The notes: generated by a model from the letters alone, not told the origin. 64,000 bases of DNA from Alphaproteobacteria bacterium (GCA_020632885.1 JACKEQ010000016.1:62001-126000), one strand, 5' to 3'. Shown: positions 37,383 through 47,320, counted from the stretch's first letter. Translations and numbers: made by a program.

Positions 37383-39139
37383 CGGCCCAGGGCCTCACGG
37401 ATCGGGACCCAGAGGAAGTCCCAGGCCGTCCGGAACCGTCCGCTCTCCGGGATGCCGAAGGCGAGCTCCTCGTCGTCCCGCGGGAACCAGACGGTCCCGA
37501 AGAGCTGATCCCACACGCTCAGCACGAGCCCGAGGTTGCGACCGCGGTGCTCCGGCGCCGCGCTGTGGTGGACCTGGTGCATGGCCGGGCTGACGAAGAC
37601 GCGCTCGAGGGGACCGAAGGACACGCGCACCTCCGAGTGGCGGAGGTGGTAGCCGGCGAACCAGAAGGCGACGAAGGCCCCGTTGACCCCCGACAGCGCG
37701 AGCTGGGCAGGCTCCTGGCCGGTGGTCCAGATCCAGAGGGCCACCCAGATCCCACCGAGCGTTCCCCCCACGAGGCCGCTGACCGCCAGATCGACGGGGT
37801 GTTGGCGGAAGACGGTGAGCGGTGTGAGGTGCCGGGCGGCGTGGTGGACACGATGGAAGCCCCACAGGAACGGGACCCGGTGCTGGGCGAGGTGGGCCAG
37901 GTAGACCGCGAGGTCGAGCACGACGAGCCAGCCGAGGGTGGTGAGGAGCAGGGTCAGACCCCCGGATGGGGTCAGACCCCCGGATGGGGTCAGACCTCCC
38001 GATGGGGTCAGACCTCCCGATGGGGTCAGACCCCCGGGTGGGGTCAGACCCCCGGGTGGGGTCAGACCCCCAGCAGGCAGGATCGAGAGCACGGCATCGG
38101 TGACCGGCTCGCGTACACCCGCGAAGATCGCGACCACCGCGGTGAACGCGAACATCCCACCGCACAGCGACCACACCAGATCCGCCTTGGCGTCCTGGGA
38201 GCGCCAGACCGCCGGGTCGAAGATCTCCCGGAGGGCACCTCGGAGCGACAGCCCGCGACGCCTCGCGACCGCCGCCAGCGCGACGAGCAGCGAGGAGGCC
38301 AGTGTGCCGAAGAACACCCGCGACCCCGGCTCCAACGGCGCCCGCAACGGGTACGCCACGACCCCGAGCATCGCGCTGCCCCACCCAGCAGGAGGTGTCT
38401 CGCGGCCCCTTCGAACCGCCGCAGCCGTCCGTGTTGCCCGATGCGCCAGCAGGGCCTCTCCGAGCGCGACCCGGTCCGCCAGGGGATCCAGCGAGAACCC
38501 GTCGGTCGTCGTGGCCCCGGCCTCCACCCGCGCCTCCAGGCGTGCGGCGACGGGGTCGATGGCCAGGAGCTGGAGCGTGAAGGGCGGGCTGTCGTGGTGG
38601 GCGTCCAGCGTCCACACGAGGCCCTGGGCGGCCAGGAAGGCGTCATCGTCCGCGGGGTCGTAGAAGGCCCCGACGTGGAGCACCCGGACGTCCGACCACC
38701 CGCGGTCCAACCGGGCCGCGACCCGCTCCTGGACGGCCTGGTTGCCCCCCGAGTCGCCGAGGAACGCGATGGTCTCGAACCCGTGCGCCCGGTAGCTCGC
38801 GGCGACGTCCGTGAGCAGCGCGTCGAAGGTGGCCGGACGCACGCTCACCGTCCCCGCGGACCGCATGTGACCCGTCGTCGGACGCACGCGGCCCTCGGGG
38901 ACCAGACCCACGACGGGCGCGACGAGGGCGTCGCCGAGCTCCCGGGCCGTGCGCTCGGCGACCTCCCGGGCGATGCGATCGTGCTTGTCGAGGGTCAGGA
39001 ACGGCCCGTTGGCCTCGATACCCCCCGTGGGGACGAGCACGGTCGTGACGCCCGCATCGAGGGCCGCCCGCACCTCGTCGGTGGTCATCAAAGGCATGTA
39101 CACGGGCGCCCCGAGCGCCACACCCACCGTCCACCACAT
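37379..39139 (-). CDS. Creatininase-like domain fused to sterol desaturase/fatty acid hydroxylase
   Basis: The protein has 586 residues. Residues about 12-235 are creatininase-like: VPTGGIEANGPFLTLDKHD, GHMRSAGT, GDSGGNQ and LDAHHD. Several canonical metal ligands are changed (His to Asn44 and Ser130), as in a side branch of the family. Helices at about 275-290, 325-342 and 400-415 lead into a fatty-acid-hydroxylase-type di-iron domain with HRVPFLWGFHRVHHA (420-434), HLRH (498-501) and HQVHH (521-525). Residues 357-395 are six to seven tandem GGLTPP/S units from the palindrome repeat, in a loop before a helix. First gene of the operon. Confidence 0.85.
   Translation of the reverse strand: MWWTVGVALGAPVYMPLMTTDEVRAALDAGVTTVLVPTGGIEANGPFLTLDKHDRIAREVAERTARELGDALVAPVVGLVPEGRVRPTTGHMRSAGTVSVRPATFDALLTDVAASYRAHGFETIAFLGDSGGNQAVQERVAARLDRGWSDVRVLHVGAFYDPADDDAFLAAQGLVWTLDAHHDSPPFTLQLLAIDPVAARLEARVEAGATTTDGFSLDPLADRVALGEALLAHRATRTAAAVRRGRETPPAGWGSAMLGVVAYPLRAPLEPGSRVFFGTLASSLLVALAAVARRRGLSLRGALREIFDPAVWRSQDAKADLVWSLCGGMFAFTAVVAIFAGVREPVTDAVLSILPAGGLTPPGGLTPPGGLTPSGGLTPSGGLTPSGGLTPSGGLTLLLTTLGWLVVLDLAVYLAHLAQHRVPFLWGFHRVHHAARHLTPLTVFRQHPVDLAVSGLVGGTLGGIWVALWIWTTGQEPAQLALSGVNGAFVAFWFAGYHLRHSEVRVSFGPLERVFVSPAMHQVHHSAAPEHRGRNLGLVLSVWDQLFGTVWFPRDDEELAFGIPESGRFRTAWDFLWVPIREALGR
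37951..38071. repeat. Palindrome cluster D inside desaturase gene, 18-base period
   Basis: Seven tandem units begin GGGTCAGAC at 37951 and repeat every 18 bases to 38059. The spacer is CCCCGGATG, CTCCCGATG or CCCCGGGTG, so neighbouring units are near-identical pairs, a sign of recent slippage or duplication. On the coding strand they read GGLTPP or GGLTPS, a different frame from cluster C. Confidence 0.95.
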
Positions 39140-39226
39140 GTCCGGAGGGTACCGCCGGTCGCTGGAAAGTGCTCGTAATCGCCCGCACCCGGGGCACGTG
39201 CGACAACGGGGGTGTCAGGAGGCACC

Positions 39227-40549
39227 ATGCTCATCGCCGCTCTCACCGCGCACGCAGCGCCCGTCGTCGTCACCGAGGAGGTCGCGCAGCTCGCGGCCAC
39301 CCTCGCCACCATCGATGCGGCCACGTGCGCGCCCGTCCTCGACGGGGTGTTCGACCACCTCGAGGCCATCGACCCCGCCCGCGTCGACATGGACGACGTG
39401 CACGCCAACGGACCCGCCCTGGTCCAGGGTGTGTGGCAGGCCCGTCTCGCACTCCACGACACCCTCGTGGCCCTGCACGCCGACGGGCCCGTCCCGGACG
39501 ACTGCATCACGGGCTTCCGTCGCGTCGACATCGCCACGCGCTACCTCGTGGACCACCTGTTGATGGAGCAGCCCGAGACAGAGGCGTGGCTCACGACGGC
39601 GGGATTCACCGGGGTGGGCGACCTGCGCTCGGGGGACATCCTCGTCACCCGCGGCGCTGCGCTCTCCAGCGCGGGGATCGCCCACATCGGTCGTATCGAC
39701 AGCCAGTTCAGCCACAACGCCATGATCCACGTGGACGCGGACGGGAAGGTGTGGACGATCGAGGCCTACCTCGAGAAGGGCGGCCTGGTGCAGCCGCTGG
39801 AAGACTTCCTGCACCACGGGCTCGGCCGCATCGTGGTCCTCCGGCACGACGACGCTGCGCTCGCGGCGAAGGCCAGCACCCTCGCGTACGAGCGCGTCGC
39901 CCATGGCGATCCCATCGACTACGACGAGGCCTTCCGGACCGACGACGACGGCGAGCAGCTCTTCTGCTCGGAGATCGGTCCCTGGGCCTTCGGTCTCGCG
40001 GGCGGCCCCACGGACCTGCCGCTGCACCGCACGGTCTTCCCCAGGGACACCAACCCCGCGATGTTCGACGCCATGGGCATCGAGGGCGACCTCATCGCGG
40101 CCCCCGCCGACCTCCTGTTCGACCCGCGCTTCCGCATCCTCGGCGAGTGGCGCGAGCTCCACGCCCTCGAGGAGATGCGCCGCCACGACGCCGTGGTGGA
40201 GGCCCTGTTCCGCTGGATGGAGAAGGACGGCTACGCGCTCGACCCCCAATGGAAGCACCGCGCCACCGTGCGCGTCGGGTTGACCGTGCGTCGCACGCCC
40301 GGCCTCGGCCGGCTGGTGGAGGGCATGGTGCATCCGAACGGCGACCCGCAGTTCCTCGTCGCGGGCCTGGCCCTCCAGGAGGCGGGGAACCGGCTCTGGA
40401 AGGACTTCGACCGCGAGCTGGAGGGCGAGGAGCACCCGTCCTACGCCGAGATGCACCGGGTGTTGGAGGCCATCCGCACCACCGACCTGGAGGTCTGGGT
40501 GGACCACCCGCGTCGCGCGAACGTCCACCGCGTGGTCAATCCGGGGTGA
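39227..40549 (+). CDS. YiiX/YebB-like permuted NlpC/P60 peptidase
   Basis: The protein has 440 residues. A short Sec signal (MLIAALTAHAAP) follows AGGAGGCACC. The middle region matches the YiiX-type permuted papain-like fold: LRSGDILVTRG, IAHIGRIDSQFSHNAMIHVD (catalytic His), GKVWTIEAYLEKGG, and a later FCSE with the likely nucleophile Cys. Members cleave cell-wall peptides or lipid amide/thioester bonds. About 140 N-terminal residues and 130 C-terminal residues are extra helical parts. It is divergent from the desaturase operon; the convergent flippase gene overlaps its 3' end by 14 bases. Confidence 0.78.
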   Translation: MLIAALTAHAAPVVVTEEVAQLAATLATIDAATCAPVLDGVFDHLEAIDPARVDMDDVHANGPALVQGVWQARLALHDTLVALHADGPVPDDCITGFRRVDIATRYLVDHLLMEQPETEAWLTTAGFTGVGDLRSGDILVTRGAALSSAGIAHIGRIDSQFSHNAMIHVDADGKVWTIEAYLEKGGLVQPLEDFLHHGLGRIVVLRHDDAALAAKASTLAYERVAHGDPIDYDEAFRTDDDGEQLFCSEIGPWAFGLAGGPTDLPLHRTVFPRDTNPAMFDAMGIEGDLIAAPADLLFDPRFRILGEWRELHALEEMRRHDAVVEALFRWMEKDGYALDPQWKHRATVRVGLTVRRTPGLGRLVEGMVHPNGDPQFLVAGLALQEAGNRLWKDFDRELEGEEHPSYAEMHRVLEAIRTTDLEVWVDHPRRANVHRVVNPG

Positions 40550-41543
40550 CGGCCTCCCGGCTGCCCCGGACCAGTGCACCGAGCGACAGCCCCTCGCGGC
40601 CGAGGAGCGCGGCTCCCGACAGCACGTGGAACCCGAAGATGAGCGCGTGCCAGAGCACCGCGAACGCCGCTGCCACCGAGGGTTCGACGGACCAGAGCAC
40701 GAGGGTGGCCTTGCAGAAGACCTCGAAGGGCCCGAAGAAGCCCGGGGTCGGCACGGCCACCGTGCCGGCGACGGTGACGGCGGTGACCGCGAGAGCGACG
40801 TCGGGGCTGGCGGGGAGACCGGGCATGGCGAGGAGCAGCGAGTAGGCGCCCGCCACCGTGCTCGCCCACACGAGCGCCCCCAGCGCGAACACCGCCGCCG
40901 CCTCGAGGGGCCGCCGGAACAGGTGGGCGAGGCCGTCCCGGAAGGACCCACCGAAGGCCGCCACGCGCGGTCCGAGGACCGGCAGGTGGGCAAGTGCACC
41001 GAGGACGGGCTCCCCGCCGACCACCACACCCAGGAGGCCCGCGATCAGCACGGCCAGCGCGACGCCGACGGCCTGCTGACCCGCCGCGAGGACGTCGATG
41101 CCACGCACGACGATGGTCGAGGGGAGATCCACGGCGAAGCTCACGAGCGAGAGCATCGCCAGGAGCATGCAGAGATCGACCACCCGCTCCATGACGACTG
41201 CACCGATGGAGCGCCCCCAGGTCACGTCGTCCTCGAGCAGCATGAAGGGCCGCACCAGCTCCCCGAGCCGCAGAGGGACGACGTTGATCGCGAGGAACCC
41301 GATGGCGCACACCACGATCTGCCGACGGTGCGGTGGACGCGCGTCCCCGAGGAGGAGCTGGAACCGCGCGACCCTGGCGAGGAACCCGACCACGATGGCG
41401 GCCACGACCGGTACCACCAGGGGCCAGCGGACGGCTCGCACCGCGTCGGCCACCTTGTCGATCTCGATGCCCCAGAGGGCCCAGGCGAGCGATGCGAGGG
41501 TCACGAGCAGCACCGCGGCCAGGCGCAGGTTCCGGGCGGTCAC
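40536..41543 (-). CDS. Flippase-like membrane protein (UPF0104/LPG synthase TM family)
   Basis: The protein has 335 residues and about eight membrane helices. It has the family pattern with NVVPLRLGELVRPFML and GTVAVPTPGFFGPFEV. Members include the membrane part of lysyl-phosphatidylglycerol synthase and putative lipid-linked sugar transporters. GTG 41541-41543 overlaps the stop of the GT-C-like gene (GTGA) and follows GGAGGGG. With that neighbour it suggests a membrane-lipid or glycan assembly pair. Confidence 0.82.
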   Translation of the reverse strand: MTARNLRLAAVLLVTLASLAWALWGIEIDKVADAVRAVRWPLVVPVVAAIVVGFLARVARFQLLLGDARPPHRRQIVVCAIGFLAINVVPLRLGELVRPFMLLEDDVTWGRSIGAVVMERVVDLCMLLAMLSLVSFAVDLPSTIVVRGIDVLAAGQQAVGVALAVLIAGLLGVVVGGEPVLGALAHLPVLGPRVAAFGGSFRDGLAHLFRRPLEAAAVFALGALVWASTVAGAYSLLLAMPGLPASPDVALAVTAVTVAGTVAVPTPGFFGPFEVFCKATLVLWSVEPSVAAAFAVLWHALIFGFHVLSGAALLGREGLSLGALVRGSREAVTPD

Positions 41544-43525
41544 CAGTCCCCTCCGAGGTCCCACAGCTCCACGCAGGGCGAGCCCACGAGCAGGCGGTCG
41601 GGCGTGCGGTGCGTCAGGGCCTCGTGCGGCGCGGGCCATGGGCCCTTGGAGTCCTTGTGGCAGCGCGAGAGCAGGAGCGTGTCGGCGCCAGCTGCCCGGA
41701 GACGCCCGAGCACGACGTCGTCCGAGACCTCCTGGTCGGCGAACGGAGCCCACCAGTCCCAGCCGTCCCACCGCTCGTGGAGCGGCACGCGCAGCGCCTC
41801 GCCGTACCGGTCTGTCGGGACGACGGTGTGCTGCCAGCGGGACCCGTACAGGGGCAGGGCGAACGCATGGGTGGACGGGAGGTCCGAGATCCAGGCGACG
41901 CGACGGTCCTCGAGGGTGTCGAGCTTCCGCCAGGCCTGGGCGTGCCGGCGGGCACCGGGCGAGAAGGTGTAGACGTGCTCCCAGGCCCCGGAGTCGGTGG
42001 CGGGCGCCCGGAGACCCAGGACGAGCACCGCGACGAGCGCGTGCGGGACGAACCGGGCGCCGTGGGGCAGGACGGGAGACACGGCCGACAGCGCTCCCAC
42101 GACCGTCCCTACGGCGAGGAACCCGAGCTCCGCCGGGGTGCTCGGCCCGGTGGCGAGGAGCCAGACCCACGCGACGAGGGCGCCTCCGGTGGCCCACCGC
42201 GCCCCCCGGGGATCACGGAAGGCGGTGGCCAGCAGGAAGATCCCGACGCCGATGGGCATGGCGAGGTAGCGCGGCATGCGGTGGAGGAAGTCGGTGGGCC
42301 GGTTGACCGTGCCCGAGTACGGCTGCATCGGGAAGAGCAGCAGGAACGACAAGGCGACCGCCAGGGCGAGCCATGCCGCGCGGCGACGCCGATCGGCGCC
42401 CGTGCCAGCGGCCACTCCGAGCCCGACGAGCCCGGCGATGCCGACCGGCAGGGGGAAGTCCAGCCGATGGCCGAGGAGGTCCCACCACCACTTCGAGTCG
42501 TCGAGGTGAGCCGCCATGAACCGGAGGAGTGCCGTGTGACGTTGTGCCTCGGCGTGCAGGGGACCGTCGAAGGGCCCGACCGCGGCGGGGTACAGCGGGT
42601 TTCCGGTGACGATGAGGTTTCGGGCCAGCCAGCTCCCGCCGAGCAGCAGGCTGGACACGACGAGCAGGGCGGGCAGCCGGACGTCCTTCCCCGAGCGCCA
42701 GACCCACCATGCGCCCACGAGCACCACGGCTGGCGCGATGCTCACCTTGGTCCCGAGGGCGCCGCCCAGAGCGAGCCCGCACCACACCGCCGCGCGTCGG
42801 GCCGGCGGGCCTGCCGCGAACGCGAGGGCAGCGAGCACCCAGCCCGTCAGGAACAGGTCGTTGGCGGAGAACGTGTGGGCGAAGAACAGCATGCCGGGGG
42901 CCACGAACAGGGCCGCCGCGAGGGCGAGGCCAGGGGCTGCCGGGGTCTCGAGGCGCTCGAGCAGCGCCATCCCACCGAGCGCGACGAGGAGGGCGGCGAG
43001 GGACGGTCCCACGCCGGAGGAGCCGAGCGTGCCTGTGAGCACGAGGGTCCAGACACCCGGGAGCTCCGCGTCGAACGGGTAGTACGACTGGTAGGTCAGG
43101 GGGCTGTACGCGAACCCGTGCTCCAGCATCCAGAACACCGGAACGGCCGTGTGGTAGGTCACGTCGTCGAACACGAAGTCCGTCCCCAGACCCAGGGGCA
43201 TCGCGGTCCAGAGGCCGATCGAGCCTCCGAGGGCGGCCGCGGCGGCGAGGGTCACGGGATCCACGGACGGACGCGGTGCTGTGTGCAGCGGTCGGCCGCG
43301 GTCGAAGACCATCCAACACCCGAGGAGGCCGACGGCTCCGGCCGTGAGCACGCCGGGCACGAGCGTGCCGGTGAACCCCGCGACCATCGTGATCCCCATC
43401 AGCGCCGCCAGACCGAGCACGAGCGCGGAGAGAGCCTGGATCCAGGGGCCTCCCGGCGGCGCCAGCCGCGGTGTGGCCCGCCAGGCGAAGAGCACGAGAG
43501 CGACGTTCGCGGCGACGAAGAGCAT
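41540..43525 (-). CDS. GT-C-type membrane glycosyltransferase-like protein
   Basis: The protein has 661 residues and 12 or more membrane helices. After the first helices the periplasmic loop contains TDFVFDDVTYHTAVPVFWML with paired Asp, like the catalytic loop of GT-C (GT39/ArnT-type) enzymes that use polyprenyl-phosphate sugars. A large soluble C-terminal domain of ~150 residues follows (WAPFADQEVSDDVVLG). Family assignment rests on topology and the DD loop, not on a full motif set. Coupled to the flippase-like gene. Confidence 0.72.
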   Translation of the reverse strand: MLFVAANVALVLFAWRATPRLAPPGGPWIQALSALVLGLAALMGITMVAGFTGTLVPGVLTAGAVGLLGCWMVFDRGRPLHTAPRPSVDPVTLAAAAALGGSIGLWTAMPLGLGTDFVFDDVTYHTAVPVFWMLEHGFAYSPLTYQSYYPFDAELPGVWTLVLTGTLGSSGVGPSLAALLVALGGMALLERLETPAAPGLALAAALFVAPGMLFFAHTFSANDLFLTGWVLAALAFAAGPPARRAAVWCGLALGGALGTKVSIAPAVVLVGAWWVWRSGKDVRLPALLVVSSLLLGGSWLARNLIVTGNPLYPAAVGPFDGPLHAEAQRHTALLRFMAAHLDDSKWWWDLLGHRLDFPLPVGIAGLVGLGVAAGTGADRRRRAAWLALAVALSFLLLFPMQPYSGTVNRPTDFLHRMPRYLAMPIGVGIFLLATAFRDPRGARWATGGALVAWVWLLATGPSTPAELGFLAVGTVVGALSAVSPVLPHGARFVPHALVAVLVLGLRAPATDSGAWEHVYTFSPGARRHAQAWRKLDTLEDRRVAWISDLPSTHAFALPLYGSRWQHTVVPTDRYGEALRVPLHERWDGWDWWAPFADQEVSDDVVLGRLRAAGADTLLLSRCHKDSKGPWPAPHEALTHRTPDRLLVGSPCVELWDLGGDW

Positions 43526-43547
43526 CGCCGACGGGTCTATCGAGCCG

Positions 43548-44453
43548 TCAGCGCGGCTGCTGCTCCATCGACAGACGCCACTCCATACGCTCCGCCTGCG
43601 TGCAGCTCTTCTCGTGGCCCAGCTCGCACCCGCGGCGAGCAGCGCCGATCGACCCCTGGAGGTCGCCCTGCTTCTTCATGAGCACCGAGAGAAGCCGGCA
43701 TCCCTCGTAGTCGTCCCAGGCGCAGGCGTCGGTGAGGTAGCGGCTGGCGCTGTCGAGGTCCTTGGGCCGGCCCTTCCCCTTCATGCTCATCTCGCCCACC
43801 ATCCGGCAGGCCTCTGCGTCCTGGAGGGCGCAGCCGGCTTCGTACATGGCTCCCGCATTGTCGAGAGACTTCTCGGCGCCGTCGTACCCGTTGAGGTAGC
43901 GCCGCCCGAGGAGGGTGCACCCACGGGCGTGATGCATCTGGCAGGCCTGGGCGAGCATGGCCCGGCCGCGCATGGGATCGGCATCCAGGACGTCGCCACG
44001 CTCGATGGACATCGCGGCGCCCACGCAGCTCTCGGCGTCACCGAGCGTGCAGCCCTGCTCGTACCAGGTGCCGCTGGACGCGGGATCGCGGCTCACACCG
44101 TCGCCGAGGATGTAGATCTCGCCGAGGGCGCGGCACGCGCGGGCCAGGTTGTCCTTCGTGCAGGCCGTGAGGTAGAGCTCGACGGCCCGATCGGGGTTCC
44201 GGGTGACGCCGTCCCCGTTCCGGTAGGCGTCCGCGCGGTACACGCAGGCCGTCGCGTCGCCGAGTTCGCAACCCTTGGCGAAGAGCTCGAGGGCGAAGTG
44301 GGGATCCTGCGGCGCTCCGCGGCCGTCCCGATAGCGCAGCCCGAGCGCCGTACACTCGCGAGCCTCGCCCAGCTCGCAGCTCTCGCGCTGCACGTCCCGC
44401 TCGGTGACGGGCTGGTTGGCGAAGGCGAGGGACATCAGCAGTACGGTCATCAT
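43548..44453 (-). CDS. Sel1-repeat (TPR-like) exported protein
   Basis: The protein has 301 residues. A short signal MMTVLLMSLAFA precedes about seven Sel1-like repeats (ECTALGLRYRDGRGAPQDPH, ACVYRADAYRNGDGVTRNPD and similar), each with one or two Cys at fixed sites, as in secreted Cys-rich Sel1 proteins (HcpA type). Sel1 arrays mediate protein contacts. It is upstream of the GT-C-like gene by 22 bases and divergent from ettA. Confidence 0.88.
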   Translation of the reverse strand: MMTVLLMSLAFANQPVTERDVQRESCELGEARECTALGLRYRDGRGAPQDPHFALELFAKGCELGDATACVYRADAYRNGDGVTRNPDRAVELYLTACTKDNLARACRALGEIYILGDGVSRDPASSGTWYEQGCTLGDAESCVGAAMSIERGDVLDADPMRGRAMLAQACQMHHARGCTLLGRRYLNGYDGAEKSLDNAGAMYEAGCALQDAEACRMVGEMSMKGKGRPKDLDSASRYLTDACAWDDYEGCRLLSVLMKKQGDLQGSIGAARRGCELGHEKSCTQAERMEWRLSMEQQPR

Positions 44454-44530
44454 CTCTCCGAGCCTACCTCATCCGGTGGGCACCACTCTGGTCGACGGTT
44501 ATCCCGACGGCCTTTAGCTGGAGAACACCC

Positions 44531-46213
44531 ATGGCCCGGCAGTTCATCTACCAGATGCAGGGATTGAGGAAGTTCCTCGACAATGGAAAAGAGGTGCTGA
44601 AAGGTATCAGCCTCTCCTTCTACCCTGATGCGAAAATCGGAATCATCGGCCACAACGGCGCCGGGAAGTCCACGCTGATGCGCGTGATGGCGGGCATCGA
44701 CCAGGACTACCAGGGTCACTGCTGGATCGATCCGGACGCGAAGGTGGGCTACCTCCCGCAGGAGCCCCAACTGGACGAGACGAAGACCGTTCGGGAGAAC
44801 ATCGAGCTCGGGCTCGGCGAGTGGCGCGCGCTGCTCGACCGCTTCGAGGCCGTGTCCGCCAAGTTCGCCGAGGAGCTCTCCGACGAGGAGATGGACAAGG
44901 TGATCGAGGAGCAGGCCGTGCTCCAGGACAAGATCGATGCGGCCGGCGCCTGGGACATCGACCGCACCGTGGAGATCGCGATGGAGGCCCTCCGGGTGCC
45001 CGATCCGGACGGTCCTGTGGCTCACCTCTCCGGCGGCGAGAAGCGCCGCGTGGCGCTGGCGCGGCTGCTGCTCGCCCGTCCGCAGCTCCTCCTGCTGGAC
45101 GAGCCCACCAACCACCTGGACGCCGAGAGTGTGGCGTGGCTGGAGCGGACCCTCCGCGAGTACGAGGGTGCCGTGCTGATCATCACGCACGACCGCTACT
45201 TCCTGGACAACGTGACGGGCTGGATCCTCGAGATGGTCGAGGGCAAGGGCATCCCGTGGGAGGGCAACTACTCGAGCTGGCTCGAGCAGAAGCAGACGAA
45301 GCTCGACCAGCAGGAGAAGGCGAGCTCGGCCCAGTCCAAGCTGCTGGCCCGCGAGCTCGAGTGGATCCGGATGGGCGCCAAGGGGCGTCGGGCGAAGAAC
45401 AAGGCTCGGATCTCTCGCTACGAGGCGATGATGGAGGAGTCCGAGAATGCGGGCAAGGAGCGCGCGCGGGCGGAGATCGTCATCCCGAACGGCCCGCGCC
45501 TCGGCGACGTGGTGGTTCGGGCGTCCGGGCTGCGCAAGGCCTACGGCGACAAGCTGCTGTACGAGGACCTGACCTTCGACCTGCCTCGCGGCGGCATCGT
45601 CGGCGTGATCGGACCCAACGGGGCCGGGAAGACCACGTTGTTCCGGATGATCACGGGTCAGGAGGGTCCGGATGGCGGGACGCTGACGGTCGGCGACACG
45701 GTGAAGCTGGCGTACGTGGACCAGCACCGTGACGACCTGAACGACCAGAAGTCGGTGTGGGAGAACATCAGCGGCGGGAGCGACCTGATGTGGGTCGGGA
45801 ACAAGGAGGTGAACAGTCGGGCGTACACGTCGGCGTTCGGGTTCAAGGGGAGCCTCCAGTCGCAGAAGGTGGGCACGCTGTCGGGAGGCGAGCGCAACCG
45901 GGTGCACCTGGCGAAGTTGCTGCAGTCGGGCGGGAACCTGATCCTGCTGGACGAGCCGTCGAACGATCTGGACGTGGCGACACTGCGGGCTCTGGAGGAT
46001 GCACTGGAGGAGTTCGCGGGGTGCGCGGTGGTCATCAGCCACGACCGCTGGTTCCTGGACCGGATCGCGACCCACATCCTGGCCTTCGAGGGCAACAGCG
46101 AGGTGGTGTGGTTCGAGGGCAACTACGAGGCCTACGAGCGCGACCGGAAGCAGCGACTGGGTCACGACGCGGACCAGCCGCGGCGCATCAAGTACAAGCC
46201 GCTCGGCCGGTAG
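44531..46213 (+). CDS. ettA: ABC-F translation factor EttA
   Basis: The protein has 560 residues, close to the 555 of E. coli EttA. It binds the ribosomal E site and gates the first peptide bond by energy state. Two ABC cassettes are complete: GHNGAGKST, LSGGEKRR, LLLLDEPTNHLD and GPNGAGKTT, LSGGERNR, LILLDEPSNDLD. The arm insertion in cassette 1 and the linker (RELEWIRMGAKGRRAKNKAR) are the EttA type. Codons are slightly less GC-rich at the 5' end. GGAGAACACCC precedes the ATG. Confidence 0.96.
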   Translation: MARQFIYQMQGLRKFLDNGKEVLKGISLSFYPDAKIGIIGHNGAGKSTLMRVMAGIDQDYQGHCWIDPDAKVGYLPQEPQLDETKTVRENIELGLGEWRALLDRFEAVSAKFAEELSDEEMDKVIEEQAVLQDKIDAAGAWDIDRTVEIAMEALRVPDPDGPVAHLSGGEKRRVALARLLLARPQLLLLDEPTNHLDAESVAWLERTLREYEGAVLIITHDRYFLDNVTGWILEMVEGKGIPWEGNYSSWLEQKQTKLDQQEKASSAQSKLLARELEWIRMGAKGRRAKNKARISRYEAMMEESENAGKERARAEIVIPNGPRLGDVVVRASGLRKAYGDKLLYEDLTFDLPRGGIVGVIGPNGAGKTTLFRMITGQEGPDGGTLTVGDTVKLAYVDQHRDDLNDQKSVWENISGGSDLMWVGNKEVNSRAYTSAFGFKGSLQSQKVGTLSGGERNRVHLAKLLQSGGNLILLDEPSNDLDVATLRALEDALEEFAGCAVVISHDRWFLDRIATHILAFEGNSEVVWFEGNYEAYERDRKQRLGHDADQPRRIKYKPLGR

Positions 46214-46272
46214 CCGCTCGGATCGACGTGGGTCGAGGACGACCCAGGGATGTCCAGGTGGGACCGACCCGA

Positions 46273-47320
46273 GGGGTCTGACCCCGAGCTGCTCCCGGCG
46301 AGCTGCTCTCGGGGTCTGACCCCACGACGAGGTCCGCCACAGCGGGGTCCCAGCTGGCCTGACTCCAACCACGACCGAAGACGTATCCGTCGCACCGGTG
46401 GTCCTTCAGGCGGGCGATCCCAGCGGGTCTGACCTCACCACGCTCTCCTTAGCGAGACACCCGAACGGGTCTGACCCCACGATGAGGCCTCGCACCCGTG
46501 GGTCTGACCGCCACGAGTCCCCACGAGTGCCACGACGTCCGGGGACGGCATTCGACCTGGGGTCACCGGTCGCCGCGGAGGCGGGTCAATGACCGTGGCG
46601 CTCGACGCGCCTGACGGTCTGATCCCATTACGATGTCCCCACCAGTGGGTCTGGTCGACGTCGACGTGGGGTCTGACTCCCCACGTCGACATCCGCTGTA
46701 CAGCGGGGTATCCCAGCAATCTGACCCACCACGGCCCACGACGACGTCCTGTCACAGCGGCACCGACCCACGAGTCCTCCTGCCGCGAGCTCCCCAACGG
46801 AGCGGAAATACGGACGGCCTGACCCACCCCGGCCCACGACGACGTCCCGTCACAGCGCGGCGGGTCCGGACCCACGACGTCCTTCCCGCCAGCGAGCTCG
46901 ACGGGTTCCGACCTCATCGATGTCCAACGAGTGGTCCCACGAGTGGGGTCTGACCTCACCCTCGACGTACCCACAAACGGGTCTGACCTACGAGGATGTC
47001 CCCTGCCGGTGTCTGACCTCGACGTAGCGCACGAGTGGTCACGTCGGACCGATCGCGACACCTGCCATCGACGGTCCACGACGTCCGCTCACGCCGCCCT
47101 CACCGGGTCAGACCCCGCCGGCGTCCGTCACACTGCTAGTCTCCCACGGTCTCGGCGAGATGCTCTCGGGGGTTCACCCCACCACGACTTCGACGCGCAC
47201 GCGGGGGTCTGACCCCACCACGACGTTCCTGGGGCAGGGTCTGACCCCAGCAGGCTGGCCGGCCTCGCCAGGGTCACGACCCCCACGACGAAGACCTCCG
47301 CGGCAGGGTCTGACCCCCAC
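46273..47320. repeat. Palindrome cluster E, fills 46214-47410 gap
   Basis: At least 16 intact or decayed copies occur (for example 46273-46285 and 46313-46325). Spacers contain related words (CCACGACG, CACGAGTG, CCCACCACG). Divergence between copies is higher than in cluster D, so it is older. No supported gene; open frames show no domain or codon bias. Confidence 0.8.

Noticed and set aside
37951..38071. Possible CRISPR-like short array
   Set aside because: Units are 18 bases, spacers are only nine near-identical bases, and the array is translated in frame; no cas genes.
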